Shown here: positions 1 to 10,567 of the stretch, in pieces | Layout of the letters: every line of letters begins with the position of its first letter | Numbering within the stretch: the first letter of the stretch is position 1 | DNA from: Schizochytrium sp. TIO01 | Taxonomy: Eukaryota; Sar; Bigyra; Thraustochytrida; Thraustochytriidae | Length of the DNA stretch: 64,000 nt | Reading direction: 5' to 3' | Assembly: GCA_004764695.1 (NCBI GenBank) | Contig: SMSO01000006.1 | Span: 1,282,859 to 1,346,858 of the forward strand | The notes under the pieces: generated by a model | Seen by the model: only the letters and a program-made list of their open reading frames with translations | Told to the model about the DNA's origin: nothing | The model's database searches: none | Program-made: the position numbers and the translations under genes

Positions 1-2220
1 GACAAATCGCAGCCGCTGCAGCAGCTGCTCAAGTGACAATTTTGATGAAGCTACTAATTTCTGTGGAATCAGTAGGCCGTCGGGCGCTGCTTTCCTGAAA
101 AAGCCTCGCAGAGGCGTATGGCCAAGCTATCGGTGCTTTGCCGTATCTACGAAGGTGCTCACAGCTGCGTGAACTTCGGATTGTAGCTTTGCCTGTGCGT
201 CCGAGTGAGGTCTAGTCGCTCTTCTCTTCGATCTTGTTTTGTGCTTTCTTTATTTACTGAATGCATAGCTACATACTTCATTAGTTAAACTAGCTAGGTA
301 AAATTTAGTTTAGCATTCATTCATTTGGCATCCTGTGTGAACAAGCACTGATAAACCATCAACTGGATATTAGACGGCTTACCAGCCTGACATTTTGCAG
401 CTGCAGAGTGAACTATGCAGAGCAAAGGTCATTTCGCAACAACCAACAAATTGTCGCGAAATGGCCCTTTTCTATTTGAGTCATTGTCTGCAGCTTAGTG
501 GTCCTTACTGATATCCTAGTAATTAACCTATACAGTTTGCAAAAGTTGCATTTCTTAAGGTGGCCTATGACATGGGCGCTAAGGCCCAATTTGGGCTTTA
601 AAATAACTCGGGCTCAAGCACATTATAAAGTTATGTCCTTGTACAGATGATACAGAAAGGTGCCTCTGTCCGCGAAGATATCACGGCCGGCTACCTGGTT
701 GCATTGGGGTTATCTGAAGACTTTTTCTTTACCGTGTTCGATGTGAATGAGTCCGCATTCGTGGCAGGTTTCTGAAGTGAAAGCCTCTCGACAAAGAACA
801 AATTTACATCAGGAGAAGCGTTGTCTTTATTGCTCGACTAGTACCAGAAATGCTTTCTTGGATCCGAATCAAAGTTGGCCTTTTGTACAGTTGTAATTCA
901 GAACAGTAAGCACTATACAGGTCTGAGTCAGCCATGGCATAAAGTGAAGAATGAATGACGAGATTGGAGTGGAATGGAATTTACAGGGCATGCCACACGC
1001 AATATCGGTGAAAAGTGTTGTCTTTAAAGTGAAGTGAGACAAACTTTTTACGGCAATGTTCCGACTTGCATGGAGAAAGAATAAGGTGATTTTCAGTTGT
1101 GGCCATGAAATCCAAATCGCGACGAAGCTTCTCATATTTTAATACTTGTGGCAATTTATTTCAGTGCATTCAGAGGACGAGAAGATTATTTTGAAACATC
1201 TACAGACTTGCTCTTATTCTTCAACGAGATATCCATTGAGGAACTGACTTGCTCATTTGAAATTAAAACAAGTAAATGCAGCAACCTGCTCGTAACTTTT
1301 AAATCAAGCTAAGTTGTTATTTGAATCAACGGGCTGAGCTTGTTCATCTGAATAAATGAACCATAAGATACCAAAGCTGGTACTCTGGCGTATGAATTTG
1401 ATGCTCTTCTTTGAATGCGCCTCAGGATATCTGTGCAAGGCCTTTCTTTGACAAGCTCGAGCTCTCAAATTGAAAGAAAGCAGCGAGATTCTTTCTCAGG
1501 AGAAATTTAAAAGCTTCACGTCATCTTTTTAATAATAATAACAATAACGAATTGTAAATCAACAGATTTCGGGTCTCATAAATTTAATGATTTGTTTGAC
1601 ACAAATCATATTACTATGTAATATCGATAGATTCCTTGTAACGAGTTTATGTCTTTGACCCGAACTAGATGATGGTTTTGTTTCTTTCTTTTTCAGCTGA
1701 TACTCCCGAAACAAATCGAGCCAACATGCTTCAACTGTTTGGGCTATCCAACATACCCAATCTGGCTGAACTTTTATCCCTTCGTTTCTATCCAATATTT
1801 GCTATCTATTATGAGTGAATGAATATTTTCGTAAAATCAAAAGAGACTTCCAACTGCACGTATTTTGTGATCGGTCGAAGTTTACTTTTCTTCCCAATGG
1901 GTTTCTAAGTTCTCCAAATAACAGAGGACTTGGCCCCTTCCCAGGTATGATTTTGAGCTCTATTCCAAGATGCTGTAATTGTTCTTTACAAAGAAGACAT
2001 GGGATTCCTTTTTTATCTTTTTGGCGGCAATGATCATATTTGAGAGACTGCACACTGTGAAAGGCCTAAGCGATTCTAGTGCCCATATTAGATAGGTCTT
2101 TTACCCATATAAAGAATAGGCGCACGCATGTTGGCACGTGGTGCACGTGCTGAAGAGCGCAGTTCCGAATCGACGCTTCAGGTCGGCATCAAAGCCTACC
2201 GGCAGCTTTTGCTCACCACC
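1..2220. other. 5' flank with no assigned gene
   Basis: No gene can be assigned with confidence. One frame on the + strand is open from the window edge (base 2) to a TGA at about base 170 and could be the end of a gene entering from the left, but two other frames there are also partly open. A 16-bp inverted repeat lies at 427-466 (separate entry). At 1802-2053 both strands carry 70-80 codon open frames that look protein-like, so neither can be chosen. A small AT-rich run at 1530-1550 precedes them. The last 90 bases are the probable 5' leader of the armadillo-repeat gene, including an upstream in-frame ATG at 2128. Confidence 0.5.
427..466. repeat. Imperfect inverted repeat / hairpin
   Basis: Two 16-base arms (427-442 and 451-466) are complementary apart from one G-T wobble and one A-C mismatch, around an 8-base loop. 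The core is CATTTCGC paired with GCGAAATG. It lies in noncoding DNA and could be the tip of a degraded miniature inverted-repeat element or an RNA hairpin. No target-site duplication was recognised. Confidence 0.6.
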
Positions 2221-4098
2221 ATGGCGGACGAAGGCGCCGTGGGCGCCACCTCGTCACGAGACTCTCTTCTGCGTCGCTCCATGCGGGCTTTTATGGGTCC
2301 CGTTGCTGCTCTCTCGCGTGCTCACAATGCAGAGGCCCACGATGGCCTCGACGACGTTCAAAACGAAGACGCCAACCAAGGTCTTACTTCAAGTGAAAGT
2401 GCTAGCACTGACCATGGGGAATTGGAGAACGATACTGGTGTAGAGAATCATCTGCAAGCTGTCTTTAAAGACGCAACGAAAGACTCCATGAGCGCTGAAA
2501 ACGCGGCACCATCGAGCTCACCTCACACACGTAGCAGTGGCAAAACCGGACCTTTAGTGGCTCCGAGGAGATCACTTGTGCCTAAAACTCTCTCACGAAG
2601 GGTGTCGGGAGTTAGAATTGTTGGGCGGACGTTTCGTAAACGGGTTGCTGTCGTCGAGCACCCCAACTCACCTTGGATTGCTGAGGTTTGGGGTATATCT
2701 GAGGATGATGATGTTGAGGATCCGATGCCCTCAGAGCGGGTTCGCCTTCAGCGTATCGAGGTTTACCTCGAAGAAGCAAAGTCAGAGGATCCCGAGGCTC
2801 GAATAGTTGGTTTGAGATGCATCAGGCACCTTTTTATGGCATCAGGGAGAGTTCCAATATGGTTGTTGCTGGAGTCAGATTTGCATAGCTCACTAATTGA
2901 AAACCTCAAATCTGGCGCTGATGAAAAACTACTTTTTGAGACCATGTGGGTTGTCGCACAGCTGGCTAAGACTCGCTCTCGAGCAAATATGATGGCACTT
3001 CTGAACAAAGATGCAATTGGAGAAACTGCGCGTATTCTTGATATGTTTGTGAGTCCACGAGTATCCGAGCAAAGCTTACGAGCTCTCAGTCGACTAGCGC
3101 GGACTAGTCTGGACGTCCGTGACCAGATCCTCGCCAATGAGAAAGTTATTCCTGTTTTGACCAGAATTTCTGTCGCGACAGGTCCTACATCAATGTACTG
3201 TGCTCTAGCTTCCGCCATTTGCAGTCTTGTCCAAGGTTCACCTGCGCCTAGCACAGATGCAGTTGTAGACCCACTTATGCCAACTCTTGCTCGTCTCTTT
3301 GAGATACAAGATATCCATGCTATCAATAGCGTTCTGTTCTCCCTGGCTTATCTTTCTGAGAGCAACCCTTCAAGTCTTACTACGATGGTAGAGCTGGGTA
3401 TGACTCCAAAAGTGGCCGCAGCTTTAGATGGCACATTGGCACAAACCTTGAAAGACTTTGAGATGTCTGGATCGCCCGATCATGATGAAAACGAGGACCG
3501 TGAGGATACTGAACTTATGCTCTTAACTCCAGCGTTACGTACTGTTGTCGGTGTTGCATCTACTGGAGAGGACTTCATTCAAGCCATTTTAGATACTGAT
3601 GCGGCTGGCAGCATTGTGCAACTCATTGAACATCCTCGCCGAGACATTCGGGTTCTTGCTTCTAAAGCATTGGCAAACATGTCACTCGGCTCACAGGCTC
3701 AAATTCAAATATTGCTTGATTACGACCTTGCTAAATTGCTGCAAAACCATTTCGAACGGGAAGTGCACGTTACAGTAAAGAAAGGTATCGCTACGTTTCT
3801 TGCAAATGTTTGCACGCGAGGTTCTTCCGAACAAATATCTGAGGTGACTTCCCATGGAGCAGTTCGTATCATGTGGCATGTTGCTAGCCTCATTAATGTA
3901 GGGCGAACTACAGACTTGGTAGTTTCTGCCACTGAGGCAGTACTTGCAAAGATTGACCCTGCAAACATTCGCCAGGTCTTGATTGATATTGAAGAATCGG
4001 GTACATTCGAAGTCCTTGATCGTCAAGATATCAGCGAAGATTATTTTGAGCGCCTGACCGAGGCGATGTTTATGGCAGAGTCTAGAATTGTGGACTAA
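2221..4098 (+). CDS. Importin-alpha-like armadillo-repeat protein
   Basis: A single-exon 625-residue protein. The reading frame stays open back to an ATG at 2128, but the ATG at 2221 sits in a near-ideal Kozak context (ACCACCATGG) and is preferred. Residues 1-150 are Ser/Asp/Glu-rich and look disordered, followed by a basic patch and a short acidic cluster near residue 160. From about residue 170 to the end the protein is all-helical with armadillo-type repeats. The segment near residues 479-510, with ALANMS and QIQILLDYDLAKLLQ, closely resembles the importin-alpha repeat pattern, including the following KKGIATFLANV stretch. By family, such proteins bind nuclear-localisation signals in nuclear import. 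No clear importin-beta-binding domain is visible at the N-terminus, and an acidic insertion (HDENEDREDTE) near residue 421 is unusual. It could be a divergent importin alpha or another armadillo scaffold protein. Confidence 0.88.
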   Translation: MADEGAVGATSSRDSLLRRSMRAFMGPVAALSRAHNAEAHDGLDDVQNEDANQGLTSSESASTDHGELENDTGVENHLQAVFKDATKDSMSAENAAPSSSPHTRSSGKTGPLVAPRRSLVPKTLSRRVSGVRIVGRTFRKRVAVVEHPNSPWIAEVWGISEDDDVEDPMPSERVRLQRIEVYLEEAKSEDPEARIVGLRCIRHLFMASGRVPIWLLLESDLHSSLIENLKSGADEKLLFETMWVVAQLAKTRSRANMMALLNKDAIGETARILDMFVSPRVSEQSLRALSRLARTSLDVRDQILANEKVIPVLTRISVATGPTSMYCALASAICSLVQGSPAPSTDAVVDPLMPTLARLFEIQDIHAINSVLFSLAYLSESNPSSLTTMVELGMTPKVAAALDGTLAQTLKDFEMSGSPDHDENEDREDTELMLLTPALRTVVGVASTGEDFIQAILDTDAAGSIVQLIEHPRRDIRVLASKALANMSLGSQAQIQILLDYDLAKLLQNHFEREVHVTVKKGIATFLANVCTRGSSEQISEVTSHGAVRIMWHVASLINVGRTTDLVVSATEAVLAKIDPANIRQVLIDIEESGTFEVLDRQDISEDYFERLTEAMFMAESRIVD

Positions 4099-4593
4099 AT
4101 GCCTCTAAATGTCTGTGTCTACCTTCACCTCTTTGTTTGAATAGCTAATTATGTGGAAGAACATTGAGCGCACTCTTATCTCTGTCGCTGGCATTTGTTG
4201 AATACGATAAATTCCAAGACTCCAAGTGGATGGCTGCATTGATAAACATCAATCCTGTTTATTCTCTACGCGTGTAGCTATATCATTTTATCCGTGTAGG
4301 AGGGGTACATTACCCACTGATAAACCGAATATCTCGTGAATTTGAAATAGTTCCTTTGAAGCTTTAATCGGATTCTTTGAAGAGGGAGGTGAGAGCGCAT
4401 GCTTTGCGCCTGCATGTGACGACGAAATTCTTCCCTTTCGGTCAGAATCCTTATGGCGGTGAGATGCGCAACACTGCGCAGTGTTTCCGTGCATGCTCGT
4501 ACTACAATCGCCACTTTCCAGAAATGTGTGCGTACCTGGGCGGTGAGTTCCCGCCGCGTCCCGCCGCTTTAAAGGATTGATTCCAACTAAAAC
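4099..4593. other. Convergent intergenic spacer
   Basis: This spacer separates the 3' ends of the armadillo gene (+) and the nuclease-kinase gene (-). It must hold both 3' UTRs. I see no further gene; the 60-80 codon open frames at 4278-4580 overlap on opposite strands and are not convincing. Confidence 0.6.
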
Positions 4594-4628
4594 TTAAATG
4601 TTAAATGTTAAATGTCAAATGTTAAACT
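4594..4628. repeat. TTAAATG heptamer tandem repeat
   Basis: Five head-to-tail copies of a 7-base unit (TTAAATG three times, TCAAATG, TTAAACT) end 29 bases beyond the stop codon of the nuclease-kinase gene. It marks one edge of the unusual 4.6-8.4 kb locus. Confidence 0.85.
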
Positions 4629-4656
4629 TTGCTTGTCTTTTTGGGACTTCTTATTA

Positions 4657-6545
4657 TTATTCAACAAACGCAAAGAGTTTGTCAAAAGCAGCATTATCAT
4701 CTGCAATCATCTTGTCACCTGCTCCAACCGTTGCCATGCCGAAGTCAATCACCCTCACCGCTTCAATGTGGTCAACGACAAAGTTGTTCAACCGAATGTC
4801 ATTGTGCGCAACGCCATACTCGTGCACAGCTGACAGTGCTGCACGCGCCTTGTGCTTGATCTCACTAGTGATCGACGCTTTCGGTAACTGAGAAAGTGCA
4901 TCACCGTGGTACGAGACTGCAATCAGTAAATCGTTGAACATGTGCCTTCCACCGAACAAGTAGAACGGGATGTAAATGCCCATCAGCGGTCGCAGTTCCT
5001 CATACACAGCCATTTCATTCTCGAAGCTTGCAATCGCATCCATCTGATACTGTCTAGAGTCGTTCTTGGGAGTCATAACTTTGGCAACATAATTAACACC
5101 GAATGCCACTGTATGCGCCGAGATTGAGTACTGACCCATCGGGTACTGCTTAACGACACCTTCAAGTCCGCCTCGATACGGAAACTGTGCAACAGTGTAC
5201 GGCAGTGGGTCTTGGAGAGCTTTCAGCTTCTTGATCATTGATTCATCGCCGTCGCTCGAGGAAGTGGTAGTATTCATATTCTGAGTAGCACCCTTGTTAC
5301 CTCTACCCGTGATGCGCTTTGCTGCTTTGACCACTGAGGAAAGAAAACTACTACTACCACCATCACTTTTGCTGCAAAGCATGTCGTACGAGCCTTGCCA
5401 TTGCGTCATATCCTTGATCGCCGTATCACCGACAAACGGAACGGAAGCGAAGATCCTTTCTCGCTCCACATCATTCAAATCAAGTTTTGCATTTTTCAAC
5501 GCGTTCACAATAAAAGCAGCGTATGTAAGCTTGACAGATTTTTCTTCTGTATGCCAGTGCCATAAAATACCTGCGAAACAAGTAATATGTTGTCTGGGTC
5601 CAGTCTCAGAAACCACGTGCGATCCGTCGTACTCAAGACACCGCAGCGGACGCACATACGGAGCATGTACACATAAACCTGTACAATGGGCCACCTGAAG
5701 TCTCTAATTCGGGCGTCCGAGTACTTCTTGACTTTCTCGAAGTGATACCAGTAGTCCTCTAGATCATCATGCACGTTATGAAGAACTTGTTGTTGGAGAA
5801 CTTCTTGAATTTCAACGTGTTGTTCAGATGCGACTTCTTCAGCTTCTTTGAGAACGTCAGCTCGTTTGACGGAGTTGGGAAATTTAGCACAGGCTTTGTG
5901 TTCGTGCACAATTATAGCGTGTCGCAATTCGGGGCCCGTTGCTGGCATACCACAGTGCACGTCTACGCTGTCGGTGGGGACATTAGGATTAGCTGCTCTA
6001 GCGATCGTCCAATCGGTTCGATAACCAGGATGCACGTCTTCGCCGAAAAATTCCAGACCATAACGAGCGAATTCCTCGTTTGTATGAACAACATCATCTA
6101 AGAATGGACCAGTCAACATCCGGTCCATTATAGATACACAAAATTTTTCATTCGGCGTATTAGCATGTCTTTCTGTATTGAAAGGACGGAACAAAACGTT
6201 AAGGACTTGTCCATTCAGGAGCCCCTCTTGACCATCCATGATTTCTTCGATCCTCATTTCTTCGTTGAAGGTACACCACTTTTTCACCGCAGAGGGTACT
6301 AGGTTAAACTTTGACTGAGCGCTAGCTGCCGGTGGGTTGGCATCTGGGAGGCGTCGAGTCAAACTACTTACAGCCCCAGACTCACCGTAATCATGAGTCG
6401 TACCTTCACGAGCCTGTGCTGAGGCCTCTATAGACTCTATCTCTGTGAGTGCGGTTGGTTTCCAAAGTGTTATCAGCATATTAGTGACAAGTGGAAACTG
6501 ACACAACGCCTTGTGTGCCGGTACGAACTCTACGTTGTACGACAT
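4657..6545 (-). CDS. PD-(D/E)xK nuclease-protein kinase of Crinkler/CR type, frame-interrupted
   Basis: Two overlapping minus-strand frames make one gene. The upstream part (6545 down to about 5571) carries a restriction-endonuclease-like fold: Asp178 in YRTDWTIAR, the E215-x-K217 pair in VHEHKACAKF, then a helix with QVYVYMLR and the family-typical VLSTTDRTWFLR at 303-314. The downstream part (ending 4657) is a kinase: Lys in NYVAKVM, catalytic HNDIRLNN and the IDFG metal-binding motif. This REase-kinase order is known from eukaryotic CR/Crinkler-type effectors and transposon-linked proteins. The frame changes between 5570 and 5530. Either one base has been lost or gained (pseudogene or sequence error), or a 41-nt GT-AG intron (5530-5570) is removed, which would also delete part of the linker. 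The kinase ends soon after its DFG motif, so the C-lobe looks short. Start ATG at 6545. A lone kinase-fold pseudoenzyme is less likely. Confidence 0.75.
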
Positions 6546-6554
6546 TGCTCCTAA

Positions 6555-6980
6555 CCCGACTCATCTCAACACACTTCGATTCGACTCGACTCAACTCAAC
6601 TCTGCTCGCGATTCCCCAATTGAGGCTTTGCTTGCTCTTCTTTCTGCTTCGTGTTCACGTCACGTTGCGCGACGCTTTTGCCTGTGTGTTGCGCTACGCT
6701 TTTTGTCCGTGTGCATTCCGCTTTTATCTGTATCACCCGTTGCTCAACTCAACACAACCCGACTCAACTCAACTCATTCTGCTCGCGATGGCCCATTTGA
6801 GGGTTTGCTTGCTCTCTACTTCGTGCGCACGTGACGTTGCGCCACGCTTTTGTCTATGTTTTGTGCTACGCTTTTGTTGTCTCCATTCCCCTTAATCTGT
6901 ATCACCCGTTGCTCAACTCAACTCAACACAACCCGACTCAACTCAACTCAACACAACTCAACTCTGCTCGCGACGGGTAT
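6555..6980. repeat. Tandem repeat of about 180 bp with CTCAA-rich joints
   Basis: Two complete copies and the start of a third can be followed by the marker TCTGCTCGCGA at 6601, 6778 and 6963 (spacings 177 and 185). Each unit contains the pieces TTTGCTTGCTCT, CGTGCG/CACGT, CGTTGCGC, TACGCTTTT and TATCACCCGTTG, and ends in a run of ACTCA and ACACA pentamers. It lies between two divergent genes and begins within 10 bases of the ATG at 6545, so it contains the promoter or replaces it. Confidence 0.9.
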
Positions 6981-7147
6981 CATTAAACAAGCGCTTGTAG
7001 ATTGTGTTTCCTCTCAGCACGTACTGGTTCTTAAAAACATATCATTCCCCATATAGTGTATGTTGTATTGAATTACTATTCCTTTTAATCTATAGTGATA
7101 TTAATTGTGCTTCATTCCTGTAGCACCTGAAACGAAAACCTCTCACG

Positions 7148-8344
7148 ATGATTGATCATTGCCACGCGAACCATCCTCGCTCGTGGCAGCAGGCTAATGT
7201 TCTAGGTGATTATGAGAATGACGCCGAGAGTCACAGCACCGCTACCGTCACGATTGAAGACAATTTGACATCCATGAGTGTCACCAGCACTGATGAACAA
7301 TAGGAAAGGGAGAGCTTGAATCAAATTATGTGGGCTAGGAAACGCCGACATTTACAATATGTACCACCACATGGTCTACTCTCAATGCATTGTATAGAGA
7401 ATGAAACTAAACAATCAATGGCGGTAGACTTGGAGAAAAAAGACATTTACGTTCTTATCGATGGAGAACTTCGCGTCACCATCCATGCCGATAACATTCA
7501 AGCTACTCGTGTATCTCTTGATGGACCGGCTACGCGACTAAATAAAATTAAGCTTGATATTGCATGTGAAGCGATCGAGAAGATGAAGACGAATGTTGAC
7601 CATGGTTTGGTTAAATATCTTACCGAGGAAATTAATAGACAGGAAGAAAACGTCGACAAGCTGCAAGAAAAACAGCACATCCTCTTTAAGCATGCCATTG
7701 GAATTGAGAAAAGGCTACAACTGGAACGTGATGCACGCGAATTTGAAAAGGTATGCATCAATGCTATGTACCAAGGAGCCATAGATGTTAGCGAAGCATT
7801 TACTCTGAGGGCTCGTTACGAAGCAGTCAAAGATGGTGACGGAAATTATCCCAACAGCAAAGTTCCAAAGTTTTACTCTAACAATAAAAAGAATTTAGCT
7901 AAAGAAGAACCCAACAGACAAACCATTAAAAACGCGAAATTTATCGTTCTCAACGTTTTGGAGCCAGAGAATGTTAAGCAAGATCAGCGCATTAAAGTGT
8001 CTGAACAATTAAGCACGAACAGTATCGCAACAGATTTTGGAGGCAGCGATGAACTCATAGAAGCAATGAGATACATAGATGGACTCAAGAAGGAACGTGG
8101 CAATGAAGTGTATGGAGACGCACATTGGAATTTTATGAATATTTTGAATGGAAAGCTTGAGATTGATAAATACCGTCAAACATTCAAAAAACTTATTGAA
8201 AAAGAAACCAAGGAAGTCTATACATCGCTTGAATATAGAAAGGAGAAACTAGAAACGTTTGAGCGCATGATGGATATTTTGTCAAAGTTACGCAAATACC
8301 TCATGTTTAAAGAGCCAAAACCTCAGCAAAATAAAGAAAACTAG
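7148..8344 (+). CDS. Unrecognised basic helical protein, interrupted by an in-frame TAG
   Basis: An ATG at 7148 opens a 51-codon acidic Ser/Thr-rich segment that meets a TAG at 7301-7303. The same frame then continues for 346 codons to a TAG at 8342-8344, with its first ATG at 7328. Past the TAG the protein has a short beta-like stretch (IYVLIDGELRVTIHADNIQ) and then a Lys/Glu-rich helical region with likely coiled coils (EEINRQEENVDKLQEKQ and the C-terminal YRKEKLETFERMM). I do not recognise the family. The sequence before 7148 (a pyrimidine-rich run ending CCTGTAG at 7131) looks like a splice acceptor, so an upstream exon is possible. The gene may be a pseudogene, may start at 7328, or may be read through. 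It is divergent from the nuclease-kinase gene across the tandem repeat, so the two may belong to one element. Confidence 0.6.
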
Positions 8345-8431
8345 AGCATTTATAAAACGATTTTTTTTGTTTAAGGTAGGTAAAAGTATAGATAGTCCAT
8401 TTGACTACGTGTGCAAGCTTGATGCAATTCA

Positions 8432-10247
8432 TTAGTTTGCATGTGAAACTTGAACAAGCACTCGGACAATAAATGGCCTTGAAGACCCCGTGTGCATTTC
8501 AACGGCATTCACAAACCTCCAGAGGTTTTCGAGGTATCGAGGGTTTCGCAACGGCCAATGATACATTTTGAAGAGCGCCAATGCGAGAGCCTGTGAGGCG
8601 GATGCAACACTGGCTTGCGTAAGAGCATTAACGATGCCTGTTACAGAGCGTACTAGTTGCGTAACGAAGGGGTCGAGTTGGTCTCTTGCATCTTTGCGGC
8701 GCTGCACGCCAACAGAAGGTCATTTATGCACTGTCTCTTAGGACACAAGAATTCGTCTCAAAAAGTCAGTGCCTGTAGATTCTTTGATATTGTATTTCTT
8801 TTCCATCCCTGTTCGTCACACAATAATCAACAGTAAATTTATAACACAAAATTGAATACCAGACGAGAGTTAGCACGCATCATAGTTCTAAGTTGCATTC
8901 TGCACCATGAAGCAATCGGACACAACATCCTTTTCTACGATCATGGCTTCAAATAGCGAGCCAAAGCAATACAAAGGAGTCATGTCCATATAAACTGTAC
9001 AAATATCCTTGCCTGAATGTCTAAACTATAAAATTATCAAGCTAGCGATCGTAAGCATTTTCCAACCAAGTATATTCAACGTTTACACTCATAGTTGCTT
9101 CCAGAGCATGCTGAACTATTCTGTGCCGTAATGTTCAATACAACAAGTGAATTGGTCAAGTATATGATGTATGAGCAGCTTCCAAATAGGAGTCAAATTA
9201 TATTCAATAGGATACTGATTTTCTCTGTGATTCTTTGCAATTTGTCTGAGGTAATCCGTAGATTTGACAGACACCTGTTGGAGAGTTCACCATTCCATGA
9301 AGATACTGGATGGTTTTGTCAGTTATTTGGTCGATTCCAACACATTACCTTTCAAGAAAACATTTTAGTAGCTTAATTGATTGCGTTGGCTGGGCACTCA
9401 ATCAGTTGTGAACAACACCTGAAAAGTTTCGAACAGTAACAAAAAAACGAGCTCTGCTACCTCTATGATGAAACGAGTGCCGTCAGGTGCACTACTACCT
9501 ACAGATAGGAGAGCTGCACTGATAGGGGATGAAAAGCAAACATGTTTCAGTGAAACTAGAGCTGCTGCTACAGGCTATATGCGATATTTGCAGTACATAT
9601 TTCGATTAAAAGTCTCCTCTCGTGTACCTGCTATATGTTGACACAGAGGTTACACTATTCTTTCTCTCTCAGCGTATGAGCGTTGATAAAGGGACAAGAA
9701 AAGAAAAGCCTCCTCAGCCCCTTCCAAATTAAAGCTAGCTCGAGGGATTCTTCTTGCCAGTTGCTGGGCTTGATTCAATATGTTTTGGGAGGATCTTTTA
9801 AATCGGTGACCTTCGACTTCAAGTTGAAAAAAATTAAAGAGATAAAGACCTTCTGCACCTTATTGTTTTAGCATCGAGGAATGCCTTTGTTAAAATCATA
9901 ACTCCGAACGTTATAAAATGCTATCCTGCATTTCATAAAACTCTGAGCCCGTGCAACCATTCGGGCACGTCTAAAACCTTACATGATTTCTTCAAGTTGC
10001 TGGCCTCTCCCTATTATTCACTGCTCAGGCTTCATAGTTGTTCCACCCATGGTAAACTGCATACATCTTAACGATGTTGTTGCTACTTTCACAGGCATTC
10101 ATACTTAGGCTTATTCCAATTGGAATTTATTAAAGACGTAGGTACCACATGCTACTATGAGTGATTGTTGTAACTTGAGTTTTTACCAATCATGTCAAAG
10201 AATTGCGATGAGGAGCCTCTGACTAGTGAGAGTGCTTCGCCTCTCAT
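8432..10247 (-). CDS. Proposed six-exon gene, helical protein of unknown function
   Basis: This gene was assembled by reading the minus strand. Proposed exons are 10247-10187, 9852-9654, 9518-9419, 9274-9142, 9012-8906 and 8701-8432. All introns are GT-AG and the phases agree at every junction (1, 2, 0, 1, 0), giving 289 residues. The first ATG has a strong context (GCCACCATGAG). Internal introns are 129-204 nt; the first is 334 nt and could hide one more exon. The exons encode Leu-rich helical sequence, for example NQAQQLARRIPRASFN, GTRFIIEVAELVFLLLFETF and YNLTPIWKLLIHHILDQF. The last exon is the longest, with RYLENLWRFVNAVEMHTG. The pattern is compatible with a HEAT/ARM-like fold, but I do not recognise the family. 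It is divergent from the pdxT-like gene. Individual splice sites are weak (GTGTTG, GTATTG, GTGCAG), so exact borders may be wrong. An antisense 93-codon frame at 9095-9376 is codon-aligned to exon four and is probably its shadow. Confidence 0.5.
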
Positions 10248-10567
10248 GGTGGCATTGTTCCGGGAATGAGCTAAGGGCCTTTAGCAGGTCGTACTAGTAG
10301 CACAAAAAGAAAAGAAAAAGAAAAATGTAATAGAAATAGTGAACGAATGACTGACTGAATGAATGAAAGTGACATTAAATTCACGGCTCGCTCGGAATCA
10401 CTGCCGCCGAGATGAACTTCTCATTCTGAGCTGCGCAAACCTGGGTTTGAGTAAATCCCAAACTAGTGGCTTCACATAGACCTCATAGCTTTGGCAGGCA
10501 GAGCAGCTACGTTTGCGAGTGTAGAAGCAACAGACGTAGTTCTTACTTTCGTGAGGTAAAGGACAGA
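10248..10567. promoter_or_regulatory. Divergent intergenic region, probable shared promoter
   Basis: These 320 bases separate the ATGs of the proposed minus-strand gene (10247) and the pdxT-like gene (10568). They include an A/G-rich run at 10305-10330 and an (AATG)-like run around 10345-10370. No defined TATA box was recognised. A promoter role is inferred only from the divergent arrangement. Confidence 0.35.

Noticed and set aside
2763-3326. 187-codon antisense frame in the armadillo gene
   Set aside because: Shadow of the sense coding strand.
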